Origin: Pyrocephalus nanus
Lineage: Eukaryota; Chordata; Aves; Passeriformes; Tyrannidae
NCBI GenBank assembly: GCA_038380795.1
Contig: CM076268.1
Span: forward strand, 22,818,501 to 22,882,500
Direction of reading: 5' to 3'
Length of the DNA stretch: 64,000 nt
In this document: positions 48,791 through 62,261 of the stretch, one piece after another
Numbering within the stretch: position 1 is the stretch's first letter
How the letters are laid out: each line of letters opens with the position of its first letter
Made by a program: the position numbers and the translations under genes
The notes under the pieces: generated by a model
Database searches by the model: none
What the model was told of the DNA's origin: nothing
Seen by the model: the letters and a program-made list of their open reading frames with translations, nothing else

Positions 48791-51700
48791 TAAAACTAAT
48801 GTTCTTAGTTATCAGCCACTGGAATAGGATGGAGGATGGAGGAAATTGTAGGACAAATAAGGGGGTACTGCAACAGCTAACTTGAAGGAATTTTTCCAAT
48901 GACTGTTTTCTGAGCCTTCACTGCCGACTATGCACTAATAGTTAAAACGTTTGGAACAGAACTATCCAGATTGGGGGGTTGCTTCTGTGTATTGAGCTTG
49001 AAGTAGAACATAAGGAAGAGCAAACTATCAGAGGCCACTATATTATTAAGACATCAGGACTGAAAAATTTGCAGAAATAGCCCCATGAGTAAAGTTAAAT
49101 GAGATTACCTATCCTAAGTGAATGCAATAAACAATATAAAAATATGTATTTTTCTCTTACTGTAGAGTTTCTCATTTATCAGAGAGTGAAATAAATATAG
49201 AGCAATTTAGGAAATGAATTTATATGAAATAATGGCTTTACATCTTTGGTAAAACAAGTTTCAGTCAGTGGTGATGACAGCAATGAAGCTGTGGTGCCCA
49301 GTGCTAATTGTAGCGCAAAAGCATCACTCCCTGCCTTCCCCCTACCTCCGAAACTACAAGACAGGATGGCTGTAATTTACAGTGTGTTATCTTTGTCTAT
49401 AGCGGCAAGATGATATGAAGTAAATCAAGGTACGAGTAATGAAAGACTGAAAATTTATTCCTTGGAGCACACTTTAAAGTGTAGTATCTGTTATAGTGGC
49501 ACTGCCTGAAGACCCTGAAATGAGACTTGGATGAAGGGCAATAAAGAAGCATAGAGGCTCATGTTAATGTTGTTTGTCTGAGGTTAGTAATTGGGTTCCA
49601 CTGATGAGTTGTGTGAAGACAAAGTGAGAATCCTAGCAAGTATTGTAAATCTTACATTGTTGGAACAAGAAGCAATCCTAACAAATATTGATCCTTTCTG
49701 TGCCCAGAGGCGAGGAAGAAAGCAGCATGCTGCTGAGCCAGTGTTGTTTCAATAGCACCAATTACCTTAGTGAGGCTAGTGCTCTGCATGAAATCCCACC
49801 AGGCTCACAAATTGTGAATTATCAATGATTAGGCTTTTTAGATATATCCCCTAAAATCATGCCAGGTTAGCTTTCTGTATCAATTCTCCTTTCAGCCCCC
49901 AAAATGTATCTCTCAAAAGCCTTTATTTTCAGCTTTTAAAATGCTGTGGATATATTTCAAGTACATAGTGTACACTTAATCCTTTCCCTCCAATATATCC
50001 CTTTTTCTCCCCACCCCATCCTGTCCTCCCTAAAAAAAAAAAAACACCTGATCTCACTACACCTGAAAATATTCTTTGTAATATTTACTGAATATTTGTT
50101 TAATTCGTATTTTCTTTTTTCTAATTTCCATTAATTACTAGAAAAAAACATACATTGCAGCAGTTTTAGAGGCTTATTTTAATAAAATCTCACATTCTGT
50201 ATCTGAAGCTTTGGTTTACTTTGGACTCTAAATTCATATTTCTTCTAGAGAAACTGTAAATCATCATTAAATTATTTACAAAATTATAGTGTACTTAAAA
50301 ATTACTCTTCAATTTGAAATTCATATGTAGTTAAATGCCCTTGCTTCCATACTTGCTTTCCGCCTTATTTCATTTGAGGTTATTTTGTCCATGTAGAGTG
50401 AGGCTACGAAAATGCTGTATGAAGGAAAGACTTGTGTTAGTGTGTGAGGAAGAGGATGCCAATAGTAGTCTGGGTGTTGAAACCCAGCATTGTGACAAGT
50501 CCCTGTCCTGATGAAATGCAGGGATGTGCATGCTGGGGGCAGAGAAAGGGAGTTAGAGGTTAATAGGAGAAACAGGAAGAGATCCTCTTCCTGCCATCTT
50601 CTGGTCTTGTGTTCTACCCACTGGGGCATGCTTGTGTCTTCTATGTTATCTGTATTGATGATTTTAAGGCCAGTATGAGCTTTATAGTAAATTTATAGAA
50701 TCTCTGCTATGCTGTGTGAAAAGGGAGGCCTAGTAAGGCAGAAAAATGGTGCATCAACATATATAATTTCTGCTGCTTTGTTGCTTTACGGCTGGCTGAC
50801 CTTGAGGTTAGCCTGCTACCTCAGTCTGTATTTTGGGGAATACCCTCTGATGTGACAGACTTTCTGGCAGGAGCTCCTCTTCAGTAGGGGGAGGGCATTT
50901 TTTCCTCCATTTCTATCAGTTTTACCTCTATCCTCTCCCAAATTATCTCTTCTTTTTCTCTTAGACCTGCTCTTGAGTTCTCATCACGTGTTTTCTGATT
51001 TGCCAGGCTGACAGATTCTCAAGTGAACCAGTTCAGAGAGCGGCAGAGCAACCACTTATGCCTAGTCCTCTGTGCTGTGCTAGCTTAAGAGGACATGAAG
51101 TTACTTCAGGGAAGGGTTCAAAATGTGGATTTTTTTTTTTCCTTTCTTTGTTTATAGATAGCATACATGCACTGTTTGGGGTTGGCACTAAAGGGGAGCT
51201 GAGTAGATGGCGGATTATGTACCTGTGCTTACATGAGTGTGTGAGTATTGCCAGCGCCCCCCCAGGACTGAATTGGGTGGATGTAAGTGTTCCTAGTACC
51301 TTGAATCTGGTTTTGAAATGTCTTGTAAATGTTTGCACATGAACTTGCTTGAAGTTTTCATGCAGTTTGGGAAGGTGTTGTTGAAAGCTTTGTGTTTCGA
51401 AGCATTTTCCTGCAGAAGATGAGAACCAGCACCCCCTGTTTCATTACACAATTCTCTTTCAACTGATCAGAAGCCAATAGCAGTTCCAGTGATTTAAAGT
51501 AGTTGGATGATAGGTTTAAGAATCTTTATAAATGGTATCATGGCTGCACCAATAATGTTATGAGAAATTCCTGTCTTTATTGTATAATAATCATAACATA
51601 AAAATTCTGAGCATTAATGCTGAAATGGAGCCATGAAGCTGTGGCCTGTATATGTGATACTTAATACTATTTAGTGTTTCTAAGTGTGGTCCACATAGAC

Positions 51701-53530
51701 CTGAACTCTGTGTTGAAACATTTTAACTGTGAGTGCAGAAAGCACCAGTCTATTTTCAATAAGACTACACAGAAAATTATTGAAACCATGTTTTTTCCTG
51801 GGGCTCAGACATCTGTTGGAAGGGATTCTGCACCACTTATAATATTATTAAATATAATTTAATAGAGTATTAACTGAACTGGGGCCTCGAGAAGAGAAGG
51901 TGACTGCAGTAATGGTCAATTTTGAGTATGAGATAGTTTCTCAATGTTGCAAGAGACTCTTAATGAGGAAGAAAACCATGAAAGTGTATCAACAAAATTG
52001 GGTTGTTTTCTTTCTTTTACTGTTCAACTGCATTTGTCTACCATTCTTGAGTAATACAGTTTTCACGGCAGAAAATTCTATTTTTTTTTATTAATTTGTG
52101 TGTTGCTATATATCAAGCTGAACTACAGGTGATTGACCCTCAGTTTAGAAGCTAACTGATAGTGAGCTATCACATCAAAGCTGCAGGCCAAGGGAAGATG
52201 ATTTTTCTTCAGAAATCAGCCTTTTCTATTTATTTTTATTTTGTGCATCCTAGTCTTTAAATAAACTATATAACTTTGATCCATCATTCTACCCCTGACT
52301 ACAAAATACTTTTAATTGCTTATATTTAGACACACAAAATCTGGGCTTCTCCAAGCCCAAAATGCCAGCAGCAATTCCCTCAGTAACTCCAACGTTGTAC
52401 TAAATTCTAAAGAACACAATGGTGATGGCAAACGGTATTTTGTGAATTTTTTTTTCTCAGTTAGCTTTTGGATTTTCAGGATGGGATAAGTATTTTATCA
52501 TCCTCCCCTAAGCTGCAATTTGTGAACCTTTCTCTTGATTTAGAACTTTCCATGTTTACTTACCCTGGCCATTGTCCCACTCACATTCATGAGTTTCAGT
52601 GCAGGAGGCTGTTTAAGCTCTTTAATTAGCATAGATTATGGTTATTTCCCATGCTGATCTTACTAGGGTAAGTGTGGATTATTATTTTCTTACCCTGCCT
52701 TTGATTTAGTTTTTTACAACGCTTGCAAATGATTTAAGGCATTCTGATAACTTCTGAAAATCCATATGGCTCTGGAAATCTCAGCCTGGCACTGTACAAT
52801 ATAATTTCTTCAGTATGCACTGCCACCACAGGACACAGTCAGTAGCTGGTGCATTTGTACTGTTTACACCCAGATATGTAGACAGCTAGACTTGGTTTCT
52901 TCTTGAAACTTTATGTTGTTGCTGAACCTGGTTCTGAGTGGCAAACTCAGTAAGCTTTAAGACTAAGATTTACCTGTTTTAATTACCTCGTTAATCTTGT
53001 AACAATGTGAGATTTCTCTTGAAAAAGTGTGTACTCCAGTTTCCTGCAAGTAATTATATTACTACACTGGAAAGATTCTTCTGGACTAATAATTGTATAT
53101 ATTCAAATTCTTCAGATTTGGGATTTTTTTCCATAATACAAGCAAAGCATTAACCCTTGTCCCTAAATATATATATATATATCTGCAAAATCACATCTAT
53201 TGGCCACAAGCATATTAAACTTCAAATTAGGAACACATACTACAAACCTCATATTTACTTAAAAAAAATGATTTTTTTACAACACAGATAGGTAGTCAGT
53301 ATTAATTTTTGCCACCTAGCCCCGGATACCTATCATAAAAATGTAGCTGTTAATCATACACTGCTCTCTTTTCCTAAGCCCCAACAAGAAACTAGGGACC
53401 ACTAAAAACATGCTCCCTTTCATTAAAGAGGAAATTATTACCATATATTTTTGTAATAACCAGTAACATTTCAAATTACTCACATTTATAGCTTGTAATC
53501 AAGTTTATGTTTAACCTCTAATCCCCATGA
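48791..53530. other. Mostly unique sequence, no gene seen
   Basis: Contains a candidate regulatory block at 49690-49830 (non-repetitive, with 'gcatgctgctgagccag' and 'caattacctt'), an A-rich run at 50032-50044, a MIR-like tail at 50555-50645 and an (AT)n run at 53167-53182. Overlapping frames on both strands at 51033-51342 (101 and 94 codons) have no recognisable domain and mask each other, as expected by chance. Confidence 0.5.
50555..50645 (+). mobile_element. Ancient MIR-like 3' half, decayed
   Basis: The sequence 'cttctggtcttgtgttctac', 'ccactggggcatgcttgtg' recalls the familiar MIR-type ending 'tcctgactcccagtcc..gtgctctacccactaggccatgct'. It is the second such remnant in the window after 29716-30205. 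The upstream limit is uncertain. Confidence 0.4.
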
Positions 53531-53532
53531 AG

Positions 53533-53612
53533 TAGGTAATGACTGGTTTGTTAGTTAACCACTCATGGGAAGTTAAGGGCAGTTAACAATCTACCAAACC
53601 AGTCATTAACTA
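53533..53612. ncRNA. Hairpin with pre-miRNA-like dimensions (function unknown)
   Basis: The left arm (53533-53554) and right arm (53591-53612) are reverse complements at 20 of 22 positions; the paired core is 'taatgactggtttg' against 'caaaccagtcatta'. The loop is 36 bases and itself holds two copies of the palindrome gttaac (53554-53559 and 53582-53587), allowing further pairing. Arms of 22 bases and a total of 80 bases fall within pre-miRNA dimensions, but the 36-base loop is large and the flanks do not pair, so the basal stem expected for Drosha processing is missing. It could instead be a palindromic mobile-element remnant or a chance inverted repeat. Both strands fold equally. I do not assign it a miRNA family. 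Confidence 0.35.
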
Positions 53613-55194
53613 CAATAGTGACTGATTTCTTAGGTGTTATTGGTGTTATAAACTTCCTTCAATGGTTTGTAACAGAAATATTAATTTGTAAAGGAAAAAA
53701 GGCATATTTCAATTACTGTGCTGTGACAGGCTGAAAAATTTGGTAGTTTCATTTTACTTCCTTACTCCTCTTGCACCCACCCCCGTACATGCACTAGTTG
53801 ATACACAGAGGAGGGGAGGTACTGGCTGTAGTCTTAGACTGCATGTATAGGTCCTTCCAGAACAGGCTCAGTGGCAAGCATTAATAGGATTAGTATAGAC
53901 AAATATGGACAGCTAGGATTTGAAGCACTCTTGGTTGAAATTTCCTGCTGGTAGGTAAATATGTCCTCTGTAGAGCTCAGAGCCTGTAAGCAACAGTGTC
54001 ATGGCACTGGTGTATTGTGATATAAGTGAAGATGATTCAGCATGACATGTGCTTTAATTATGTGTTTCATTTCAATACTTTTTGTTCCATATTATAAAGC
54101 ATACTAATTAAAAGGTAGTGTTTTCCAAGCATCATTTTGATATAAAGTAAACGAGTAGCCTGTTTGCTTAGGTATCACACTGAGGTTAAAAACAGAGTCA
54201 AGCTAAGAATTTTCATCACTTGTCTTGCTTAGCTTTCTCTTTCTCCGGTTTGAATACTTTATTAATGAAGTTGCTAGCTTTTAAATACGTAATTTCTCCA
54301 GATGAATAGCTTCTAGCTTTTCTGTTTCTAAATTGTGCAGCAGTATGGGTTCATAAAAGTATCACACCTTGCTTATACTAATCAGATTAAATAACGAAGA
54401 ACTTTCAGTGAATGCTTGGCACCTGATCTCACGTTTTCTTCATGTTCTAATTGATCTAATGCCCATATGAAGCCTAGCTAAGAGGATCCTTTTTTTGGAT
54501 CCTAGGCATTAGAAGGTGTTTGGTATGTTTACCCTGTGAACTCTAAACTTAGAGAAAAGCAGACTCTTGGAGTTTTGGAAGGTTTCATGCTGCCATATCC
54601 ATATCTCATGTATTCTCCTAATTTTAAAATAAACAGTACTTTTTCCTCTTTATGTGAGACAGGTCAAAAAGCAAAGAAAAAAAAAAGTCATAAATGCCTT
54701 TCCTCAGGATATACAATCCAGGACTTTGGTTTCAATATGGAAATATTTGGATTATATTTAAACTCTCCGTAGGATGCCCATTAAACCCCAGTCTTCCAAA
54801 GAGGGAAAACCCCCCAACTTTATTATGTTACATTCAGAATAGAACGTGTCAGTATGAAGCAGTTGAAGTCCTCTCTTGCATCTCTTTTTGTTGTACTGTT
54901 TCTCACTTGTTCCCTCTGTTCTTCCGTTTCATGTAAAATCTGCCAGTTTGGCAGAATACTTGAAAATTTAAGAGGTAGGAAATTGAAAGTAGTCTCTTAA
55001 ACTGAACTTCTGGTTTTAACGTACTCTCTTCTATGTGTGAATTATAAACACTTGTGGTAAATACAATCTGGAGCCTAAAACTTAATTAGAAAATTTCACA
55101 GTGTTTTCTGTAGGGTTTTGCTTGTAGTTTAAGTCATCTTAGGTAAACATTTGCTTTCCTGGAAAAGAGCCTCACTGGGTCTCACCACATTATG
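53613..55194. other. Unique sequence, no gene seen
   Basis: Contains a compact inverted repeat at 54456-54512 and a short A-rich run near 54677-54687. Open frames at 54536-54772 and 54694-54936 (+) are about 80 codons and unremarkable. Confidence 0.5.
54456..54512. repeat. Compact nested inverted repeat
   Basis: The inner arms 'aggatcc' (54483-54489) and 'ggatcct' (54497-54503) flank a loop of seven T. The outer arms 'ctaatgcc' (54456-54463) and 'ggcattag' (54505-54512) are also perfectly complementary. The spacing is asymmetric (19 bases on the left, 1 on the right). It may be a small structural element or chance. Confidence 0.6.
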
Positions 55195-55394
55195 AAATGC
55201 AGGATATGTGTGAGTCTTTCCAAAAACAGGATGGATATGTATAGGAGCCCCTACTTGGAATCAGTGCCTTTGGGAACCATGTCCATACAGTCCCTCAAGC
55301 TGCTGGAAGCTCCTCAGGTGCTTTCAATTGATATCTGTTACAGCTGTATGTTCCATGTGGAGTGGACATTGCCCCAGAAGGTACTGGTCTGAAT

Positions 55395-55560
55395 CTGCTT
55401 GTTTCACAGAGGTCACTGAACAGCTGTCAAATAGTAACAGCTTTAGGTCACAACCCGCTTGGCCCACGTTTGAACCAGTGACCTAGGGGTGAAAGGCATT
55501 TTCCGGCGCTATCAATCCCTCCAGACATCAAGTCCCCCTCATAGGCTTTCCACTGGAACT
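55395..55560 (-). mobile_element. Possible ancient tRNA-derived SINE
   Basis: Read on the - strand, 55476-55468 is 'ggttcaaac', a fair match to the RNA polymerase III B box (GGTTCRANYCC). About 35 bases upstream, 'tagcgcc' (55511-55505) recalls an A box with mismatches. Between them 'cctttcacccctaggtcac' resembles a segment I associate with old tRNA-derived vertebrate repeats. The region carries CpGs (near 55456, 55467, 55504, 55507), so it may also be under constraint as an exapted copy. I cannot name the family with certainty. Confidence 0.35.
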
Positions 55561-58500
55561 TCCAGCAGATAATTGCATCTGTGATTTCATTTAATGTGAC
55601 ACCAGATCATGTATGAAAAATATCTCACTGACCTGTCATTGAAAGTTCTTTGATTTGTATTTAACAATATATAGCACCATTTTACAAAGTATCACATTTT
55701 TATACCTTGGGTATTACATGGGTTAAAGATAGCCATACTGCAATTGTAGTTTTGCAGTTACAGGCTGATCTACTGTACTGTATGTCCCTTTGGGGAAAAG
55801 AATGCGAGTTCCAGCCACAGATTATCAGGAAATTCCAGCCAAACTGCAATTGCATTGTGATAATGCAGTACTTTGTTACTGAGCAGGTTAAGAAGTGGTA
55901 TTCCCATTATGTAGCATATAATGAAATGAATGTTATTGTTAAGCATAAGGACAGGACGTATTAGAGGTATCTTTTATTACACAGTCTTCATTATAAAAGA
56001 ACAGCTAGTGCTAAAATGTTATCCATGTGATAGGTAGAGGTACATTGTTCTTGTGCTGCTGTCTCTGATTAGGACTAGGATAATGCACAGTTCCTGCCTT
56101 TTATGTCCATCAGGATACAAGACAGACCAAGGTAAAATAGATGAACGTATGTTGGCAAAAGATTAAAAAGACCAGTAGTAAAGTCCATTAATAATTCTCA
56201 TATTTAGGATTTGCTTGGTACTGTACTTACAGAATCTGCAACATTTAATCTCTTTTCAGAAAGACTGGCTGAGAGAACCTTTTTTCCTCCTCTGAGTGAT
56301 AGGCCTAGATTTTCGGAGGCAGCACATTTGTCTGTCAGAGCTCTTGGCTGGTGTCGTGATTTAGTTTCCGTCAAATGATGCTGGTGTCCGGTTGATGATA
56401 TAGCCTTGCTGGATATGGGGAAATTTGTTACCTTTAGCTTTGACAGGAAGATAATTGCTGATGGTTAACAGAACTGTGCAGAATCCATTGGTTTTGCAGC
56501 GACACAAGCAATGGAATCTGCCTCAAGAAGTCAGTCTTTTCACATAAACTTCTGTATGCTGCTTCTTCATAAGCCAGTTTTTACACCAAAGTATATTTGT
56601 GTATTGTTTTGAAAACTTATTGACCTGAATAGAAACAACACACCTTACAGTGACCAAGACTTGATGATATAACATCTTTTCCTATTTTTTTTTTTTTTGT
56701 AAATTTTTAATCACAGCAGGTATTGTCTTTCTTTGTTTAAAACAGTTGTTAAAAGACGGGTAGGAGTCAGTGATTGCTCACCTTTGCTAACTTAATGTTC
56801 TATGTGTATAACTAGTTAAGTATAAATGGTGAAAATATTAAAACTGGACTCAGAATTGGAAGAGAATAGAAAAAAATAAAGCAGAAAATGGATAATACAG
56901 AAGAGATTTTAAAATCCACCTTAATTGCTAGAACAGAACTTAAGAGTTACCAGAATTTATGATCAGTGAAAATATTTTGTGATTACTTTCTTAATTTTAA
57001 GCTTTTTGTTGAGAAAGGTTTAGTTGGATTTTTGCCAAGAATACTGTAATTTTTTGTAATATTTAATCACTATATCAATATTAATTTTTCTAGATTTCTT
57101 GTAGGGATAAAACCATCCTTCCTGTCTCCCCATGCGTATTTCTCAGGTCTGGATTGTGAGATACAGAATTGCCTGAAAAGCTTCTTCCACTCTTCCTCCC
57201 CCAATTGACAGTGAAAAATAAATTGGTTTTTAGTAACAGGAGAAGCAGAATCTATAAATGGAGTTACAAGCAATATGATCTTACTCATCTTATTGGCAAT
57301 TTTTTTTACTAGTCATGGACTTCTTGAATCTTTTAAACAAGGAAGAGTTAGATTGATGTTAGTAAATATCTCTATTCTAGCTCTTTTTCCAGTAGGAGAA
57401 TTCTGACAAAAATAGGACAATATAAGGCTCACGCACAGAGGATTATCTGATATCTCAAAATAAATGTAGTACATGCCTTTTAAAATAGCTTTTGATTTCG
57501 GGGTGTTCCCCTTTGAAAGGCTTGTGCTTGGATTAACTGAAAACTAGACTCACCTTCATACATAGTTAATATAGTTTGATTTCCCATTGTATGAAGGAAA
57601 AGGGAAATTCATGAAGTAATTTGAATTTCTTAGTCATTTGATTAATGTGCATTTTTATACCAACACTGAATTACTACAAGTTTTGTGTAAACCTGTTGCC
57701 CCTATGTGTTAATTTCCCAACAGAAGAAAGTTTGTCATTATAGTCTGACATGTGGGAAGTATTTCTTCACTGTCATACAAATGTTTGAAAATACAACCCT
57801 TTCTCCACCAAAGAACTGTGTTGGTCAGGATTCTGTCCTAAGATTCTGACTTAAAAGTCCTGTAATTGACCCATAGCTTTTGAAATGCACTCAGATCTAC
57901 CTTGTATAGGGCTGGTTTAGCAGTTGAGAACATGGAGGTTATGATGTGAAGTGAAGGAATAGAGGTGATGATTTCACTGAAAGTGCCATGTGGCAGCAGC
58001 TCAAGTTTAATGACTTTTTAAATAGCTTATAGGAAGAAAGGAAACTGTTGTATTCTCAGCGAGATGTCACCAAGATCTAAAATTAGAGAAGTTATTCTGA
58101 AACACCTAACCTTTTCCCTGAAAAACAAAGAATGTTTAAATTGTATGTTGTGCCTCAAAGTTTCGGTCCCCTCCCAATGCCCTCTCCCCCCAAGTTCTGC
58201 ATCATTTTATTTTCTTTACTTGGTTTTACCACTGTATGACCTCGTGTTGTATTTTTTCTGAATGACAATGAAAGTAATTGAAAATATTGATTGGCAGTAC
58301 AGTTAAGTTGTCAACACAACCATTTAATTTGTCAGGAGGACTTGTTAAATTGTCAAAAATCATATAAAAAAACTCCTTCAGTCACTGATGATATACATTA
58401 GAGATGTTCACGAATCAAATGGGCCATTTTTGAGATAAATGTTGAAGAAAAATTCTGAAATGGCTTTCTCCAGATTTTTTTTTTAAGGTCAGATTAAAAA

Positions 58501-61500
58501 AGAATACCCAGCAAATACCTGGATGAAAAATGCGTTCAGTCGAGTACCTGGATGTGATATTACTTACTTATTTTCCGACAGCACCCTTATATACTTTGAA
58601 TTTATGACAATCTGAATTGAAGTCTGGCATTACTTCTGCAGCAGGTGTGTTTATTTCAGCACTTTGTTTCAATGTTGGGGTGCTTTGATCTCAGGTTTTA
58701 TATATAGGCTATATCTGAAAAGACAATGCTATTAGTGTTTTTATGGAACTTATCTCTGTCTTAGGATAAATATTACATTTTATCAACATGAAACTATGCA
58801 AAAATCTTCTTGCACTCGGTTTGAATCTGGACATTTAATCTTGGATACTGGTGCAGCTCCAGGTGTGCTACAGTTAAAATAAAAGAACTTCTCTACAGTG
58901 TCTTGTTTAATCCTAACGTAATTTGAACCATAGGTGATATTTTCTAGGCTGTCTCAGGCAGTCATTTACACAAATCCAACCAATTTATCCTGCAATTTGT
59001 AGGGAAGTGTTCCCACTGACCCAGGGAACTTCTGCAATTCTTCCTGTAGTTTTCCTTTTCTTGGAGCTAGTGGTACTCCAGAATACATTGAATGCTCTTG
59101 TTTTCCATGGGTTTTGTAAAGCCATCTTGGCAGAAATGGAAAGTGTGTTCCTTCATTCATCACCATTATAATCTGTGATTAGGACTCTGGTAAAGGAAGG
59201 TTTTTAGCTTTTAATGCTGCAGGTTCACAAAATGATGGATTTTGTAGTAAATGTGATAGAGAATGTTATCTTTTTTTAAAGTAACTAAAAAGATTAATAT
59301 TTTTTTCTTATATCTTGGCATTTGGTCCATGGTATTTAAGAGTCTTGACTTCATAGACAAAAACTGTTAAGAAATCTGCTCATTATAATTATGAAATATG
59401 AGGAGACACATTGTAAGACAATTATCAAGACTTTCTGAAGATATTAAGGGATGTTGTGATCTCAGTTGTGGACAGCTATAAATGAATTCATACTCTATAT
59501 CCCCATGTACCCCTAAATGTAAAGCATGTGGATGTTGCTGGCTTTTGTCTGGTGATCAGAATACAGTATTAAAAGTCTTAAAAATATTTCAGACTCATTT
59601 TGCCAGTTTAGGCACAAAATGTACTTCTTTGTTTCTTTTTTTTCCTCTGCCAAGACCAAGCCCTTTCTTTTCTATCTGAAGGGATTATACTTACATGGCA
59701 AACAGTATCAAATAGTTCCAGTATGTGGGGTTTTACACATCTCTGTTGCTTTGCAGATTTGTTTTTGTAAGTATAGGGGGATGTAATGCACTGCATAAAT
59801 ATATAAATACACATAATTCATTATTACAGCTTATTTTCTTTGAATAAAAAGCTTTCCCTTTTTGTGTTAGAGCTGTGTACTGGTTTGTGAAAATAGTAGT
59901 ATTTTAAAAGTGCCTATAGTATTTACAGCTGCAACTGTTTTTTAATAAAATAAACTGTTCAAAACTGAGACTCATTTCTCCAAGCAATCATTCTTCAACA
60001 TGAAGAGCCATTAAGAAGAAAGCAGAGATTGGATGCTCTGCAGCTGGATTTAGAAAAGTGGAAGACTGAAAAATAAATAAATAAGCAAGCCCAAAACACA
60101 GCAATGGTGTTTAGGGAATAGTTGGCAATAATAGCTTGTCTTAGGTCAGAGAATTTCAACCTTATCACATCAGTGTGTTAAATAACATTTTCTGAAATAT
60201 GGTTTTGCCTTTTGAGGTTATAAAAAGTTTCCTTCTCCCTTCCCCTAGTGTAGGAGACCTACCATCCTCACTGACAGTCCATGGCCCTCCTGCTCCTAGT
60301 ATATACATTTAAAAAACCCTACAGTATTATAAATACAATTGTCAATATACCTTAGTTTATCAAGGATCATGTAAGAAAAAGCTTGCATGCTTTGTAAGCA
60401 TGTTAAATTCATCATGTGTTCATCATATTGCATATTTTTATGTTTTAATTATGCTTTGTGATGTCCAAATTATAGGTCAATGTGTATGCCTTTGTTACAG
60501 TGGCTTTCTCTCATCTATCAGTTCATTTGAGCTATAATATTACTTTCTTCTAATAAAATTTTAAGCTCATCAAGTCAGGACAGGAAAATTGTTCATGGAT
60601 TGGTCTCCTACTGAGCTCTGAGTGTTAAGAGGGGGGTTGTGTGCCTTCGGAATTGTTCGTTCTGCTTGCAGGTTGCAGAGAAGCTTTGTGCCACAGAGAA
60701 GCAGCTCTAACCTGAATGTTGGAGAATCCTGACCTTAATTGTTCAGGACAGGGACAATGAATCTTGATCCTTGGAACAGTCTTAGCTATTCTGGGAAATG
60801 TAGTCGTCTCAAAATATGACAGTTTTGTTATTACTGATTAGACGTGTTTCAGATGAGATTTCCAGGGATCAGTGATTAACATACACTATCTACAAGTAAT
60901 ATTTTTTCAGCATCATATTCTGCAGGGAGCTTGGTTAGCTCAAATCCTTAAGTCACTGCTTTCTTATTTAAATATTGGATGGATGTTGGTACAAAATCTT
61001 GCAATTTCTTTTTTTCTTTTTTTTTTTTTTCCTCTCCAAGTGGATAGGCATACCAAATGACTTATGGAAAAGTTAATACATCTGAAGATATTACATAGCA
61101 GAGTATGCTGACTAACATTCTCCTGGGAAGTGCTTTCAATAGAACACACCATAAATCCATTATTTATGAAAAGAGCTCTCTGTTTCTCTAAAGGTGTAAT
61201 TTCTTTACTGTTGCCAAAAAAAGTATGTAGCAGTCTTTATTTCTGTAAATGTTTTACACTGGGTAAATTCTGAATTCTCAATACTTTGAAGAAAAATGGC
61301 ATAAGACATTCAGATAATAGGACAAGAGAATTTTCATAAGTGCCAAAATGCACATAACATACAGAAAAGTTTGGGGTGGCTTGCTATTAGAAGGTAACAC
61401 AAGGTGACAACTGGACATTAGAGTTCATTCACTAAAAGGAAGTGTCAACAGGATGTCAAGAGTAGTGGCTGTGAAGGTTTTTTGAGGTCTTGTGGAAGAA

Positions 61501-62261
61501 ATCAGTGTTTCCCTCCAGTCTTTCCAATAAGCTTCCAAAAGCTAATTGTGTAGTGCAACATATGCATTTAGTGCTACAAATGCACTAATTATATTCTTTT
61601 AAACATTTTCCTTCATGGATATAGTATGCCCTGTTGAACACTTTTGACCTGTTAAATGTAGAATATTTTCTGATAAGTGATCTTGCCTGTTGCAGGTGCA
61701 TGGTAATTTGCAAGGTTTGATTCTGTTCAGGGGAAGTGGACAAAAAGTGTTCTCAGCAGTGCTTGAACTCTAAAAGTGTTGGAAAGGCAACTATAGTAAT
61801 TTGGCTTTTTTATGGTTTATCCCCAGTTTTTAAACAGGACAGATAAATATTGGATACTAACCTAAGCTGCATAGGCTTTCAGTCTACTAAAAATGCAGGT
61901 CTTAGCATGATTCCTTGTTGTTCTTGTAACCAGAAAAGCTTACTTTGCTCAAAACAGTGTATTTTGTCAAAAAACTATATTGTAGTATTTGTTCTGTTCT
62001 ACTGTGTTCTCACTAGCATTTAGAGAACAAGCAGACAAAAGCAACCTGTCTTTGTCCTCTGTGTACTATATATTAAGTAATTTTAAGCATTTTACAAGGA
62101 TAAAGTATGACATCTTTATACAGTACTTTGCATTTGACCGTTGTGACTAATCAATCCTTCTATCCAGCCCTGATATTTTCTACTTAGTATATAAAAATGG
62201 ACACTGAAAGATGGACTATTGAATAAGAAAACTGGCCCAAAATTCATACTGGGATAAATTT
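55561..62261. other. Unique A+T-rich sequence, no gene seen
   Basis: Nothing is recognisable except poly-T tracts (near 56687-56698, 58477-58484, 61018-61030). All frames are below about 90 codons and carry no domain or signal that I recognise. Confidence 0.5.
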
